DNA from: JACCTU01 sp963737405
GTDB lineage: Bacteria > Actinomycetota > Thermoleophilia > Gaiellales > Gaiellaceae
Length of the DNA: 64,000 nt
NCBI GenBank assembly: GCA_963737405.1
Contig: CAVTSL010000004.1
Span: forward strand, 98,244 to 162,243
Direction: 5' to 3'
A program made the translations under genes and the position numbers. How positions within the stretch are numbered: position 1 is the first letter of the stretch; each line of letters opens with the position of its first letter. Positions 51,812 to 61,287 of the stretch are shown piece by piece. The notes under the pieces are model-generated. The model saw only the letters and a list, made by a program, of their open reading frames with translations, did no database searches and was not told where the DNA came from.

Positions 51812-53758
51812 ATGGAGGCGGGCATCCGGGAGATCGAGGGCGCACGCGAGGCGCTCGACCGCCACGCGTGGCAAGACGCCTTCCGGCTCCTGAGCGACGC
51901 GGACGCAGCCGACCCGCTGCCGCCGCCGTGGCTCGCCGAGCTCGCGGACGCCGCGTGGTGGACGGGACACCTCCAGGTCGCGATCGACGCGCGAGAGCGC
52001 GCGTTCGCGCAGTACACCGAGGAGGGCAACAACCGCGCCGCCGCGGTCGTCGCGCTGCAGATCTCCCACGACTACCAGAGCAAGCTGAGCAAGGCGCTCG
52101 AGTCCGCGTGGTTCAAGCGCGCGGAGAGCCTCCTCGACCGCGAGCCGGAGTGCATCGAGCACGCGCACGTCGCGCGGCGCCGCGCTGCGAACGCCGCCGC
52201 GCACGGCGAGCTCGACGAGGCGATGAACCTCGCACAGCACGCGCTCGACCTCGGAACGCGCCACGGCGACAAGGACGTGATGGCGCTGGCGCTCCACGAC
52301 CTCGGGCGCTTCAACATCACGAAGGGCAACGTCGACGAGGGTCTGAGCCAGCTCGACGAGGCCGCGCTCGCGGCGATGCACGGCGAGATCGGCCCGTACC
52401 CGACGGCGGTCATCTACTGCAACGTGATCGAGGCGTGCCGCGACCTCGCGGACTACCGCCGCGCCGGCGAGTGGACGGAGGCCGCGAAGCGCTGGTGCGA
52501 GCGACAGGCGATCGCCGGCTTCCCCGGCCAGTGCCGCGTCGACCAGGCCGAGGTGATGAAGCTGCGCGGCGCGTGGGCGGAGGCAGAGCAGGCCGCGCGC
52601 GCGGCGTCCGAGGAGCTGAAGGGCTTCCGGCTCTCCGTCGCGGCGCGTGCGTTCTACGAGATCGGCGAGGTCCGGCTCCGCGTCGGCGACAACGCCGGCG
52701 CCGCCGAGGCGTTCGGCGAGGCTGCCGAGCTCGGGCTCGACCCGCAGCCGGGCGGCGCGCTCCTCAAGCTCTCCGAGGGGAACGCTGCCGGCGCCCTGAC
52801 GTCGATCACCCGCGCGGTCGAGGACCAGTCGTGGGATCGCCTCGCCCGGGCGCGGCTCCTGCCGGCGCAGGTCGAGATCGCCATCGCGGCCGGCGACCTT
52901 CGCGTGGCCGAGGCGGCCGTCGACGAGCTGCGGCGCATCGCCGACGCATACGGGAGCGACGCGCTCCGCGCACACGCGACCCAGGCACGGGCCGCGGTCC
53001 ACCTCGCCGAGGGCGACGCGGCCGGGGCGGGCCGGTGCGCCCGCGAGGCCTGGCGCTTCTGGCAGGAGATCGACGCGCCGTACGAGGCGGCGAAGGCGCG
53101 CGCGCTGCTCGGGCTCGCCGCGCGCGAGCTCGGCGACGAGGACGGTGCCGTGCCGCACCTCCTGGCTGCGAAGACCGCGTTCCAGCAGCTCGGGGCCGCT
53201 CCCGACGCGCGTCGCCTCATGACGCTCCTCCCCGACTCGGCGCAGGCGTCGGCTCCGGTCACGCGCGCGTTCCTGTTCACCGACATCGTCTCGTCGACCC
53301 GCCTGATCGAGGCCGTCGGGGACGAGGCCTGGGCCGATCTCGTCGGCTGGCACAACGCGACGCTCCGGGCGCTCTTCGCCGAGCACGGAGGGGAGGAGGT
53401 CGACCACGCCGGCGACGGCTTCTTCGTCGCGTTCGAGTCGGTCGCGGAGGCGGTCGAGTGCGCGGTCGCGACCCAGCGGCGGCTCCTCGACCACCGCCGC
53501 ACGCATGGCTTCGCGCCGCAGGTGCGGATCGGCGTGCACGCCGCCCAGGCCTCGAAGGGACGCGACGGCTACGGCGGCAGGGGCGTGCACGAGGCGGCCC
53601 GCGTCGGCGCGCTCGCCGAGGGCGGGGAGATCCTGACCACCAGCTCGACCGTCGCGAGCCTCGGCGACCGGTTCACCGTCTCCGCACCGCGGAGCGTCGA
53701 GCTCAAGGGCCTGTCGGAGCCGGTCGACGTCGTTACGATCGACTGGACGTCGCGATGA
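51812..53758 (+). CDS. TPR-repeat protein with C-terminal class III adenylate/guanylate cyclase domain
   Basis: About 648 residues. Residues 1-470 are helical TPR-like repeats (for example MALALHDLGRFNITKGNVDEG, EAEQAARAASEELKG). Residues about 480-640 form a cyclase domain with metal-binding Asp in FLFTDIVSSTRLI and HAGDGFFVAF. The substrate-specifying Lys position reads EEVDHAGDG, lacking Lys, and the transition-state Asn is His in GRGVHEAARV (Arg kept). Activity or substrate specificity is therefore uncertain. ATG 51812 has no strong ribosome binding site. Coupled to osmC (ATGA). Confidence 0.85.
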   Translation: MEAGIREIEGAREALDRHAWQDAFRLLSDADAADPLPPPWLAELADAAWWTGHLQVAIDARERAFAQYTEEGNNRAAAVVALQISHDYQSKLSKALESAWFKRAESLLDREPECIEHAHVARRRAANAAAHGELDEAMNLAQHALDLGTRHGDKDVMALALHDLGRFNITKGNVDEGLSQLDEAALAAMHGEIGPYPTAVIYCNVIEACRDLADYRRAGEWTEAAKRWCERQAIAGFPGQCRVDQAEVMKLRGAWAEAEQAARAASEELKGFRLSVAARAFYEIGEVRLRVGDNAGAAEAFGEAAELGLDPQPGGALLKLSEGNAAGALTSITRAVEDQSWDRLARARLLPAQVEIAIAAGDLRVAEAAVDELRRIADAYGSDALRAHATQARAAVHLAEGDAAGAGRCAREAWRFWQEIDAPYEAAKARALLGLAARELGDEDGAVPHLLAAKTAFQQLGAAPDARRLMTLLPDSAQASAPVTRAFLFTDIVSSTRLIEAVGDEAWADLVGWHNATLRALFAEHGGEEVDHAGDGFFVAFESVAEAVECAVATQRRLLDHRRTHGFAPQVRIGVHAAQASKGRDGYGGRGVHEAARVGALAEGGEILTTSSTVASLGDRFTVSAPRSVELKGLSEPVDVVTIDWTSR

Positions 53759-54196
53759 GCCAGACGACCGTCCACATCCGCTCCGCGCACGAAGGCACGT
53801 TCTCGGTGGGCTGGACCGGGCAGCACTCGCTCGTGATCGACCGCGGCCCCGGTGAGGGCGGCCAGGGCATGGGGTTCGACGGCGGCCAGCTGATGCTGCT
53901 CGCGCTCGGCGCGAGCTACGCGAACGTCGTCTATCGCGAGGCGGGCAAGCGCGGGTTCGACGTGCACGGCGTCCGCGTCGTCGTCGAGTGCGACTGGGAG
54001 GGCGAGCCCGCCAGCGCGCGAGAACGTCCGCTACTCGACTCGCGTCGAGGCGGCCGCACCCGAGGACGAGATCCTCGAGCTCATCCAGCACGTCGACGAG
54101 ATCGCCGAGGTGCACAACACGCTCCGTACCGGCGTCGCGGTCGAGCTGGCCGACGCGGAGGCGGTCTCGATGCAGGTCGAGGCCCGCAGCGGCTAG
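53755..54196 (+). CDS. OsmC-family protein (frameshifted)
   Basis: About 146 residues. N-terminal SQTTVHIRSAHEGTFSVGWTG, core FDGGQLMLLALGASYANVVYREAGKRG and C-terminal IAEVHNTLRTGVAVELADAEA. The family includes peroxiredoxin-like hydroperoxide reductases, but the active-site cysteine normally found in the central helix is not visible, so it may not be a peroxidase. One surplus base near 54017 breaks the frame between GEPASA and RENVRYSTRVEAAAPEDE. Stop TAG 54194-54196 overlaps the convergent AftD-like gene by 4 nt. Confidence 0.8.
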
Positions 54197-57192
54197 CCGC
54201 GGCGCCTCCGGAACCCGCGCGGCCAAAGGACGAGCAGCAGCACGGCGATCGGGACCGCTGCAAGGTCGACGAGTCGAGCAACGCGTGCCGGACGCTCCGG
54301 TGCATACGCGATCGTGAGCTCGTACGACCCGGTCCATGGAATCTGCCAGCCGTTTGCGTAGCCGTTGACGCGAAAGTGAGGCGCGCTGCCGGAGCGTCCA
54401 CCCGATGCCTCGACTCTCCAGCCGGGCGCGAACGTTTCGGTCGTGACGAGCACGAACGGTCGCGTTGCGTCGTGAACCCGAGCCCGGAACGAGTAGGGCG
54501 TCTGGCGCCTGTAATCGAGCTCGGGCAGGTCGATCTCGGGTAGCGCGGCAACCGCCAACGGCAGGGGCGGCGATCCCGTGGCAAGTGCGCGGTACTCGGT
54601 CACGGTCGGCTCGTCGGCACCGCCGTCGGCGTAGAGGAACAGGTGGGACGACGTCGTGCCTCTGCGTGGTTCGAAGATCGCGTCCCAACGGTGCCAACCA
54701 GACGACGTCTCGAGAGGCTCGCTTGCCGCACACTCGTCTGGGCCCTCCTGCCAGATGCACGCGCGAGGAGGAGTCCCGGAGACTGCTCGGTAGTCGAAGC
54801 GGATGCGCACCGGCTTGTCGGGCTCCGCCAGTGGGACGCGGAAGGAGACGCACGCCGCGTGCTCGCGTGCCCGAAGGCGTAGCGTCGCTCGGCTGCGCTC
54901 GCGGAGAACCCTGGCCGAGATCCCCACATCTCGGAGGCTGCGGTCGTCGAACTTGTTGCAGTCCCCGACCTCGCGGGCGAGCCGTACCGGGAGCGCGATC
55001 GGCCTGAGCGGCCGGACCCGGCGACGCTCTGGCGATGCGATCGAGATCAGCAGCTCTGTTTCCTGGGACCGCACGGTCTCTTCAGCGTCGCCGACCACGA
55101 GTCGAAACGGCCGGCGGGGCGCGTCGAACTCGACGGTAGACGCGCCGGCCCCGGGGGACAGACCCGGCTTGGTGAAGCGGACCGAGGCGCGCGACCGGTC
55201 GAGACGAACAGCGGCGACGTCGGCTTCGGGAGGCGGCGCTGCGACGCTCGCGTTTCCCGTCGCAACGGACCCGACTGCTTCTCGGTCGGATCGTGAGACG
55301 ACCGCAATCGCGTGACCGGCGTGCGGACCGAGCAACCCGGTGAGCGCCGCGGCGGAGCCGCTGCGGGAGACGACCGGGGCCGCGGGGTATACCTCGGGCG
55401 AATCGACTCGCGGCGCCTCGTAGACATCCAGCACGTCCGACGAGCTGAGCAGCCGGAGCTCCGGGTCGCGCCGCAACCCTGCGGAGAGGGTGCGGGGATC
55501 GGCGAAGGAGCGCCCGGGGAACCGCGTGTCGAGATCGCGTCTCAGCACGATGTAGCGCGCGCCCAGCACTCTCAGGATCGGTTCGAGATCCCGGCCACCG
55601 CGGCGCACGCTGTCCTCGAGCGTCTGCACGAGATCGGCAACCGGGGGATTCCGGTAGTAGCCGCCGGGAAGCACCTCGATCACGGGTCTGCGGATGAGCT
55701 GGTGCAGGAACGAGGCGCCGTAGTACCCCCACGTCGTCGGCGCCTGGTAGTAGTCGAGTTGCGGCAGGACGACGACCTTCCCCTGCTTCGATGGGTCGCC
55801 GAGGTGATCCGCCGCATCTTCGAATTGCGCCGGAACCCGAACGTGCGACGAGGGCAGGAGCGGGCGCTCGTCGGGAGCAATCGCGCCCGTGAGAACCGGG
55901 TGCGCGTAGATCGCGGCCCCCGCGACGAACAGCAAGGCGATCGCGGCTCCGACGCGCGAGTCGACAAGCGTCACCCGCGCGACCGCGAGCGCAGCGAGGA
56001 GGGTGAACACGAGCACGAGCACGACCCCGACCTTCGCCGGGTCTCGATAGAGCCAGAAGCCCGGAACGTGTTCGTAGGCCCAGCGATTGGTTTCTGCGAG
56101 CGGTTCGTGAACGCCTTTCATGACCCAGATCGCGGCGAGACCGAGCGCCGCCAGCGCCGCGCCGACCCACCGGTAGGGCCGCCATGTCGCTGCCACGATC
56201 AATCCCACCGCGGCCGCAAGGGCTGGCAAATACCGAAGCGCGCTGATCGGCATTCGCTCCAGCCGCGCCGAGAAGGGGTAGTACTCGGGCTGGGTCCAAC
56301 CCCAGTTCGACGTCAGCGCGACGACGTTCTGCAAGCTCGCGCGCGCGTGCGTCCACGCCCATTCGTCGACGCCGGGAGCCGCAAATCGGTCGGTGAAGAC
56401 GGGCCCGACAACGGTCTGGACGAACGGCACGATCCACCAGACGTTGAGAAGCAGCGCGAGCGGTATCGCGATGGCGAAGAGGCGGGCGAGTCGGATGACC
56501 GCAGCGCGACCATGCGTCGCCACCGCCAGGAGTGCGGATGCGGCGGTCCACGCCAACACGATCCCGACCTGCGCGGGATTTCCGGCGACGACGGCGATCG
56601 GGACCGTGGCGACCGCGAACAAGAGAGGAGAGATGCCTCGCGGGCTTCCGGCGCGGATGACAAGCCCTCCGAGGAGAGCGGCTTCGAGGAGCACCACGAG
56701 CGGTAGCGCGTCGAAGCCGGTCGCGAGGTGGTACGCGCTGAAGAGCGAGAGCAGGCCAGCGGTCGCGCAGGCAAGGGAGGAACGAACGATCGACGACGCG
56801 AGGAACACGACCGCTGCGACACCACCGGCGACGAGGAGCGTCAGCCAGACGCGCTGAAACGTCGCTCCGTCGAGCCCGAGCGCCGCGAAGGCACGCAGCC
56901 CTTCGTATGTCGGGAGGGCGACGATCGAGAACGTGGGGGCACCCTCGCCGGCTTCGAACTGGTTCCAGTGCGACCGGTAGTCGGTGCCCGGCTCGATCGG
57001 CGGGGCGAGGTCGCCCCCGGCGAGGGCGCCGCCGCCGCGGAACCACGTCTGGACGGCCAACGCCGCGATGACGAACGGTACGGCGTAGGCGAAGAGCATC
57101 GGCGGGATGCGCGCGAGCGCGAGGGTCCCGCCGACTCGCTGGGCCCGCGCCGGCCGGAGACGCCGCTCACGCCTGACTGCGGGCGCCGTCAC
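54193..57192 (-). CDS. Large GT-C-type membrane glycosyltransferase, AftD-like
   Basis: A 999-residue protein with about 11-13 membrane helices in the first 420 residues, a long extracytoplasmic part and a final anchoring helix (AAVPIAVLLLVLW). Early loop GGDLAPPIEPGTDYRSHWNQ and the YRDPAKVG motif recall alpha-(1->3)-arabinofuranosyltransferase (AftD/DUF3367) proteins that build cell-wall polysaccharides from lipid-linked donors. The distal region includes a carbohydrate-binding-like beta domain. GTG 57192 overlaps the GT2 stop. Donor and acceptor sugars unknown. Confidence 0.75.
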   Translation of the reverse strand: MTAPAVRRERRLRPARAQRVGGTLALARIPPMLFAYAVPFVIAALAVQTWFRGGGALAGGDLAPPIEPGTDYRSHWNQFEAGEGAPTFSIVALPTYEGLRAFAALGLDGATFQRVWLTLLVAGGVAAVVFLASSIVRSSLACATAGLLSLFSAYHLATGFDALPLVVLLEAALLGGLVIRAGSPRGISPLLFAVATVPIAVVAGNPAQVGIVLAWTAASALLAVATHGRAAVIRLARLFAIAIPLALLLNVWWIVPFVQTVVGPVFTDRFAAPGVDEWAWTHARASLQNVVALTSNWGWTQPEYYPFSARLERMPISALRYLPALAAAVGLIVAATWRPYRWVGAALAALGLAAIWVMKGVHEPLAETNRWAYEHVPGFWLYRDPAKVGVVLVLVFTLLAALAVARVTLVDSRVGAAIALLFVAGAAIYAHPVLTGAIAPDERPLLPSSHVRVPAQFEDAADHLGDPSKQGKVVVLPQLDYYQAPTTWGYYGASFLHQLIRRPVIEVLPGGYYRNPPVADLVQTLEDSVRRGGRDLEPILRVLGARYIVLRRDLDTRFPGRSFADPRTLSAGLRRDPELRLLSSSDVLDVYEAPRVDSPEVYPAAPVVSRSGSAAALTGLLGPHAGHAIAVVSRSDREAVGSVATGNASVAAPPPEADVAAVRLDRSRASVRFTKPGLSPGAGASTVEFDAPRRPFRLVVGDAEETVRSQETELLISIASPERRRVRPLRPIALPVRLAREVGDCNKFDDRSLRDVGISARVLRERSRATLRLRAREHAACVSFRVPLAEPDKPVRIRFDYRAVSGTPPRACIWQEGPDECAASEPLETSSGWHRWDAIFEPRRGTTSSHLFLYADGGADEPTVTEYRALATGSPPLPLAVAALPEIDLPELDYRRQTPYSFRARVHDATRPFVLVTTETFAPGWRVEASGGRSGSAPHFRVNGYANGWQIPWTGSYELTIAYAPERPARVARLVDLAAVPIAVLLLVLWPRGFRRRRG

Positions 57193-57980
57193 AACCGTGC
57201 CCGTACGAGACCTGCCGCACCGGCAGCCGCCTCGGCGGTCTTCATGGCAACCACACCAGCCGCAATGAGCGGCTCGTCGAGCAGGTCGCGTCTGTGCCTG
57301 ATGAACGCCGGCCGAACGAGTCGGAGCTGTGAGCGCGCCAGGTCCGGGTGCTTCACGAGGTACGGCCGCATCGCACTGCCGTAGCGGAACTTCTTCGCCA
57401 TCAGCGCGCTCAGTCGGAGCCGCCCCTCGTCGTGTCGGATGATCGCGTTCGTCCGCTCGAATCGCCCGCCGGCAGCGCGGACACGCTCGTGGAGGTCCCA
57501 GTCCTCCGCGGCAGCGAGCTGGTCGTCATAGCCGCGCACGTGTTCGAAGATCTGTCGGCTGAAGAACCGCGCCGCTTCGATCGAATCGTCGTCGAGATAG
57601 CAGCGGCGCTCCAGGGTCTTGCATCTCGCCCAGAAGCCCTCGCCGAAGCTCTCTTCGGGGATGACAATCGCGTCTGCCCGGTCAGCAAGCACGACACACT
57701 CCTGGACGACGTCTTGGTCGAGCACCATGTCGCTGTCGATGAAGAGCAGATGCGTGCCGGTGGCAAGCGTGGCGCCGTGATTTCGCTGCGTGCTCCGCTC
57801 TGGGCCGATCGTCTCGAACCGATCGCTGAGCCGTCTTGCGATCGCCGGGGTCGCGTCGGTCGAGTGGTTGTCGACGACGACGATCTCGACATCGGGATGT
57901 GATTGCGCACGGATACTCGAGAGACACGCCTCGAGGGTCCGCGCGGAGTTCCGCGTCGGGACGACGACGCCGACGTTCAC
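57189..57980 (-). CDS. Family 2 glycosyltransferase
   Basis: A 263-residue GT-A enzyme. NVGVVVPTRNSARTLEACLSS start, nucleotide-binding VVVDNHSTDATP, DxD motif LLFIDSDMVLD and AAEDWDLHERV (catalytic-base region). The C-terminal part has weak hydrophobic stretches. GTG 57980 overlaps the GT4 stop (GTGA). It probably adds one sugar to an envelope polysaccharide or lipid carrier, in an operon with GT4 and the AftD-like protein. Confidence 0.87.
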   Translation of the reverse strand: MNVGVVVPTRNSARTLEACLSSIRAQSHPDVEIVVVDNHSTDATPAIARRLSDRFETIGPERSTQRNHGATLATGTHLLFIDSDMVLDQDVVQECVVLADRADAIVIPEESFGEGFWARCKTLERRCYLDDDSIEAARFFSRQIFEHVRGYDDQLAAAEDWDLHERVRAAGGRFERTNAIIRHDEGRLRLSALMAKKFRYGSAMRPYLVKHPDLARSQLRLVRPAFIRHRRDLLDEPLIAAGVVAMKTAEAAAGAAGLVRARL

Positions 57981-59104
57981 CGTGCGCCTGTCCTCACGAG
58001 CAGCTCCTGAGCCGCGATCTCGTGGCGATCGAACGAGGACGACTGAACGAGTCCGAGCAGGGCGTTCGCCGTTTCGTCCCACGAGAACGACTCCGCCCAT
58101 CCGATCGCCTCGAGACGCATGCGCTCGTACGTCTCCGCGTCGGCGATCAGCTCCAGCGCCTGCTCGGCCAGCAATCGGGGATCCCCTGCGGGCGCAAGCA
58201 GGCCCGTTCGGCCCGGCCTGATCGAGTCTCGTACGCCGGGGATGTCGTAGCCGACGGCGGGCGTGCCCACCGAGTTCGCCTCGATCACGACGAGCCCCCA
58301 GCCCTCCCGCACCGAGGGAACGAGGAGGCAATGCGCCGCTGCCATGCGCTCGTAGAGCTGTCGGCGCGGCAGACGGCCCAGGAGCTCGGCTCCGACGGGG
58401 AGCTCCCGAGCAAGCTCGCGCTCCATCGGGCCCTGACCCACGATCCAGAGCCGCGCCTCGGGGACGCGCGCCTGGATCGCCCGAAAGGCTCGAACCGCGT
58501 GGTCCGGACGCTTGTTCGCGGCCAGCCTCCCGACGAACAGGAACGTCGGCGCCGGTTCCTTCTCGACATGCACGACGTCGGGCGGCTCATCTCGTCCGTT
58601 GGGGATGACCGTGACGTTCTCGAACCCGAGGCGCTCGAGATCGGCCCGCGTCGAATCGGAAACCGCAGCGACCGGCACATCCCGATACGGCGCGAGAAGC
58701 ACGCGCTCGAGCCGACGTCCTGCAGACGCGAGCGGGCCCGGGAGCTCGGAGTCCCAGACATCCTCTGCGAGTTGGTGGAAGACGGCGAGGGTCGGAGGCA
58801 GCCGCGAGCCCCAGAGCGGCGTCAGGAAGGGAATCGTGTTCACGCTCTCGACGATCACGTCGTAGCCGCGGAGTCGTGCCAGCTCCCGCTGAACGAGGAG
58901 ATGGAACGATCCCGTCCGCAGCCTTCCCATGCGGCGGACACGGACGCCGTCGATCTCCACCGACGTGCGAGCCCCGGGGAAGGTCGACGTGAGCTGCGTC
59001 ACGTCGTGGCCCTGCTCCACCCAGCGTCGGGCGACCTCGTGCGTGAAGATCTCCGCGCCGCCCGCGTCCGGGTTCTCGACGTCCCGCCAGTTGATCATCA
59101 GCAC
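57977..59104 (-). CDS. Family 4 glycosyltransferase
   Basis: A 375-residue GT-B enzyme. The N-terminal acceptor domain begins MLMINWRDVENPDAGGAE. The C-terminal nucleotide-sugar domain has FLFVGRLAANKRPDHAVRAF and the EX7E motif REGWGLVVIEANSVGTPAVG. It is a retaining sugar transferase for a cell-surface glycan. It ends overlapping the GT2 start and begins 10 bp after the flippase-GT2 fusion, in the same minus-strand operon. Confidence 0.9.
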   Translation of the reverse strand: MLMINWRDVENPDAGGAEIFTHEVARRWVEQGHDVTQLTSTFPGARTSVEIDGVRVRRMGRLRTGSFHLLVQRELARLRGYDVIVESVNTIPFLTPLWGSRLPPTLAVFHQLAEDVWDSELPGPLASAGRRLERVLLAPYRDVPVAAVSDSTRADLERLGFENVTVIPNGRDEPPDVVHVEKEPAPTFLFVGRLAANKRPDHAVRAFRAIQARVPEARLWIVGQGPMERELARELPVGAELLGRLPRRQLYERMAAAHCLLVPSVREGWGLVVIEANSVGTPAVGYDIPGVRDSIRPGRTGLLAPAGDPRLLAEQALELIADAETYERMRLEAIGWAESFSWDETANALLGLVQSSSFDRHEIAAQELLVRTGAR

Positions 59105-59114
59105 GCGCGCCCGA

Positions 59115-61238
59115 TCACTCGCGCGTCGGAGCGGATGCGACGGACGTAGCGGTTGTTGCGGTCCGTCGATACGAGTTCAGGATGTGGTGTCGGTAGTAGA
59201 TCGCGAGCGTGTCCCGCAAGATCCCGGCTGACGACTTCAGGTCGACCTGGCTCGCGAACCGATATTGAATCTGCACGGGCGCCTCGAAGACGCGGCGATA
59301 GCCAAGGCTCCGTGCGACGACGAGAAACTCGAGGTCGAACGCGTACCGCTTCTCGTAGAGCCTCGGGAGGACTGCGGCGAGGACCTCTCGCCGGATGAGC
59401 TTGAAGCCGGTCTGCGTGTCGCGCACGTCGACCCTGAAGAGCACGCGCGTGATCTTGTGGTACGTCCAGCTGAGCAGCCTTCGAAGCGGCGGGTAGTAGA
59501 CCTCCGAGAGTGGATGCCGCTTCGACCCGAGGACGACGTCCGGCTCGTAGAGGCGCATGAGCGTAATGAAGGGCTCGATGGCCTCGGCTGCGATGTCGCC
59601 GTCTGCGTCGCAGAAAGCGACGTAGGCACCGCGCGCCTCGTTGAGCCCAATCCTCAGCGCCTGGCCCTTTCCCTCGCGGCGCGGGCACTCGATCACCCGC
59701 ACGCCGTGGGACTCGAGCGACCGAGCGATCTCGACCGTCTCGTCGGTGCTCCCGTCGGAGACGACGATCACTTCGTACGAGCCCGCGCGCTCGATCTGCT
59801 CGAGGAGCGCGTTGAGCACGGGACGGAGCCCGCTCGCAGCGTTGTGGCAGGGGAGCACGACCGTGAGCTCGAGGGTCGGCTCGAGATCCAGGCCCGCACT
59901 CGGTTCGATCTCCGGTCGCTGCCAGCGCACGATCGAGGCCGCGGCCTGGTATTGCAGGAACGCAACGAGGGCCGCCGTAACGCACACGACCAGCGCGACC
60001 TGCTCGGCGTCGTCGTGGAAGCGGGAGATCAGCACTGTCTCGAGCGCGACGCCTGCGACTGAGAGCAGGTACGCGCGTGATGCGAGCGCGATGTGGAAGT
60101 AGACGAGCACGTTGACGACCGCCAGCCACCCCATGGCGACGGCGAGGATCGGAAGGAGGTCCGCCGCAGGCAGATACCGCTCCCCGAACGCGAGCTCGAT
60201 CAGCGGCTCCCGGAGCACGAACAGTCCGACGAAGCCGATCGCGGCGAGCGATCCCACTGCGATCACGCTCGTGCGGAGCCAACGCATCTGCTCTTCCCGG
60301 TCGTTCCTCGCCGCTACGAAGCGGGGAAACGCAACGAGGCCGACCGCAGCCGGCAGGAAGAGCAGCGCGCGGGCGATCAGCCCTGCGCTCGAGTAGAAGC
60401 CGGACGTGTCGGCATCGAGATAGTGGCGGGCGAGGGCGATGTCCGCCTCGGCGAGCAGCCAGAAGCTCGTCAGCCCGAAGAGCGCCGGTGCGATGTCGCC
60501 ACGGACACTTGCCAGCGAACGTCTTGCGGAACCCCAGGCGCGGCGCCCGATGTGCAACAGCCGGAACGCGATCGGGACCGTCAGCGCAGCTGACGCTACG
60601 GTCGCGAGCAAAGCGCCCGTCACCCCGAGGCCGGCCCAGACGAACGCGACTCCGAGCACGAGGCGGAGCAGGGCCGCGGCAACCTGGACGCCGGCGAGCG
60701 CGCGAAAGCGCTGTTCTCCCTGAAGGACGCCTTGTGCCACGCTCGCGGGTACTGATGCGACGACGTACGGGGCCAGGAGCAGCGTCGAGAGGAGATCGAC
60801 GTGGAGAAAGAGGCTCAGAAGCGGACAGACGACGAGCGCGAGGGCGATTCCCGTCGCGTACGCGAACGGCGCCGTCGTCTTGAGTGCGCTGGCCGCGAGC
60901 GGTCGGACGTCCTCGTTCCGCCCGACCGACCGCAGCGTCGCTGTCTTGTCGGCGACGGCCGTCTGGATCACACCGAACGGAATCGAGAAGACGAGCACGA
61001 CCGCGAGCAGTGCCGCGAGCGCGCCGTAGTCGGACGGCCCGAGCAGCCGGCTGATGACGACGTGGAACAGATAGTTCGACGCGTTGACGAACCCGAGCAC
61101 GACAAGGAGCAGCGCCATCTGGCGCCAGAAGTCGCGGATCGCGACCGAAGAGAGCGCGGCCCACGCCGTCGCGCTCGAGCGTCTCACCCCAACGAAGCTC
61201 AAGTCCGACCCCCCGTTCCCGCTTCGTAGCGGGACCAC
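59115..61238 (-). CDS. Polysaccharide flippase fused to a C-terminal GT2 glycosyltransferase
   Basis: A 707-residue two-domain protein. Residues about 30-440 form a Wzx/MATE-like exporter with 12-14 helices (SNYLFHVVISRLLGPSDYGA, FYSSAGLIARALLFLPAAVG). Residues about 450-690 form a dolichyl-phosphate-glucose/GtrB-like GT2: LTVVLPCHNAASGL, VVSDGSTDETVE, FCDADGDI, DTQTGFKLIRRE and YEKRYAFDLEFLV. Such a fusion couples lipid-linked sugar synthesis with translocation. No indel evidence is seen at the junction. First gene of the minus-strand glycan operon. Confidence 0.87.
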   Translation of the reverse strand: MVPLRSGNGGSDLSFVGVRRSSATAWAALSSVAIRDFWRQMALLLVVLGFVNASNYLFHVVISRLLGPSDYGALAALLAVVLVFSIPFGVIQTAVADKTATLRSVGRNEDVRPLAASALKTTAPFAYATGIALALVVCPLLSLFLHVDLLSTLLLAPYVVASVPASVAQGVLQGEQRFRALAGVQVAAALLRLVLGVAFVWAGLGVTGALLATVASAALTVPIAFRLLHIGRRAWGSARRSLASVRGDIAPALFGLTSFWLLAEADIALARHYLDADTSGFYSSAGLIARALLFLPAAVGLVAFPRFVAARNDREEQMRWLRTSVIAVGSLAAIGFVGLFVLREPLIELAFGERYLPAADLLPILAVAMGWLAVVNVLVYFHIALASRAYLLSVAGVALETVLISRFHDDAEQVALVVCVTAALVAFLQYQAAASIVRWQRPEIEPSAGLDLEPTLELTVVLPCHNAASGLRPVLNALLEQIERAGSYEVIVVSDGSTDETVEIARSLESHGVRVIECPRREGKGQALRIGLNEARGAYVAFCDADGDIAAEAIEPFITLMRLYEPDVVLGSKRHPLSEVYYPPLRRLLSWTYHKITRVLFRVDVRDTQTGFKLIRREVLAAVLPRLYEKRYAFDLEFLVVARSLGYRRVFEAPVQIQYRFASQVDLKSSAGILRDTLAIYYRHHILNSYRRTATTATSVASAPTRE

Positions 61239-61287
61239 TCCTCCCAGGGCGTGATCCCCGCAGGCAGAGTACCGCCCCCGATGACGA

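Noticed and set aside
51626..54853. A 1075-residue minus-strand open frame
   Set aside because: Antisense to the TPR-cyclase and osmC genes; no family motifs.
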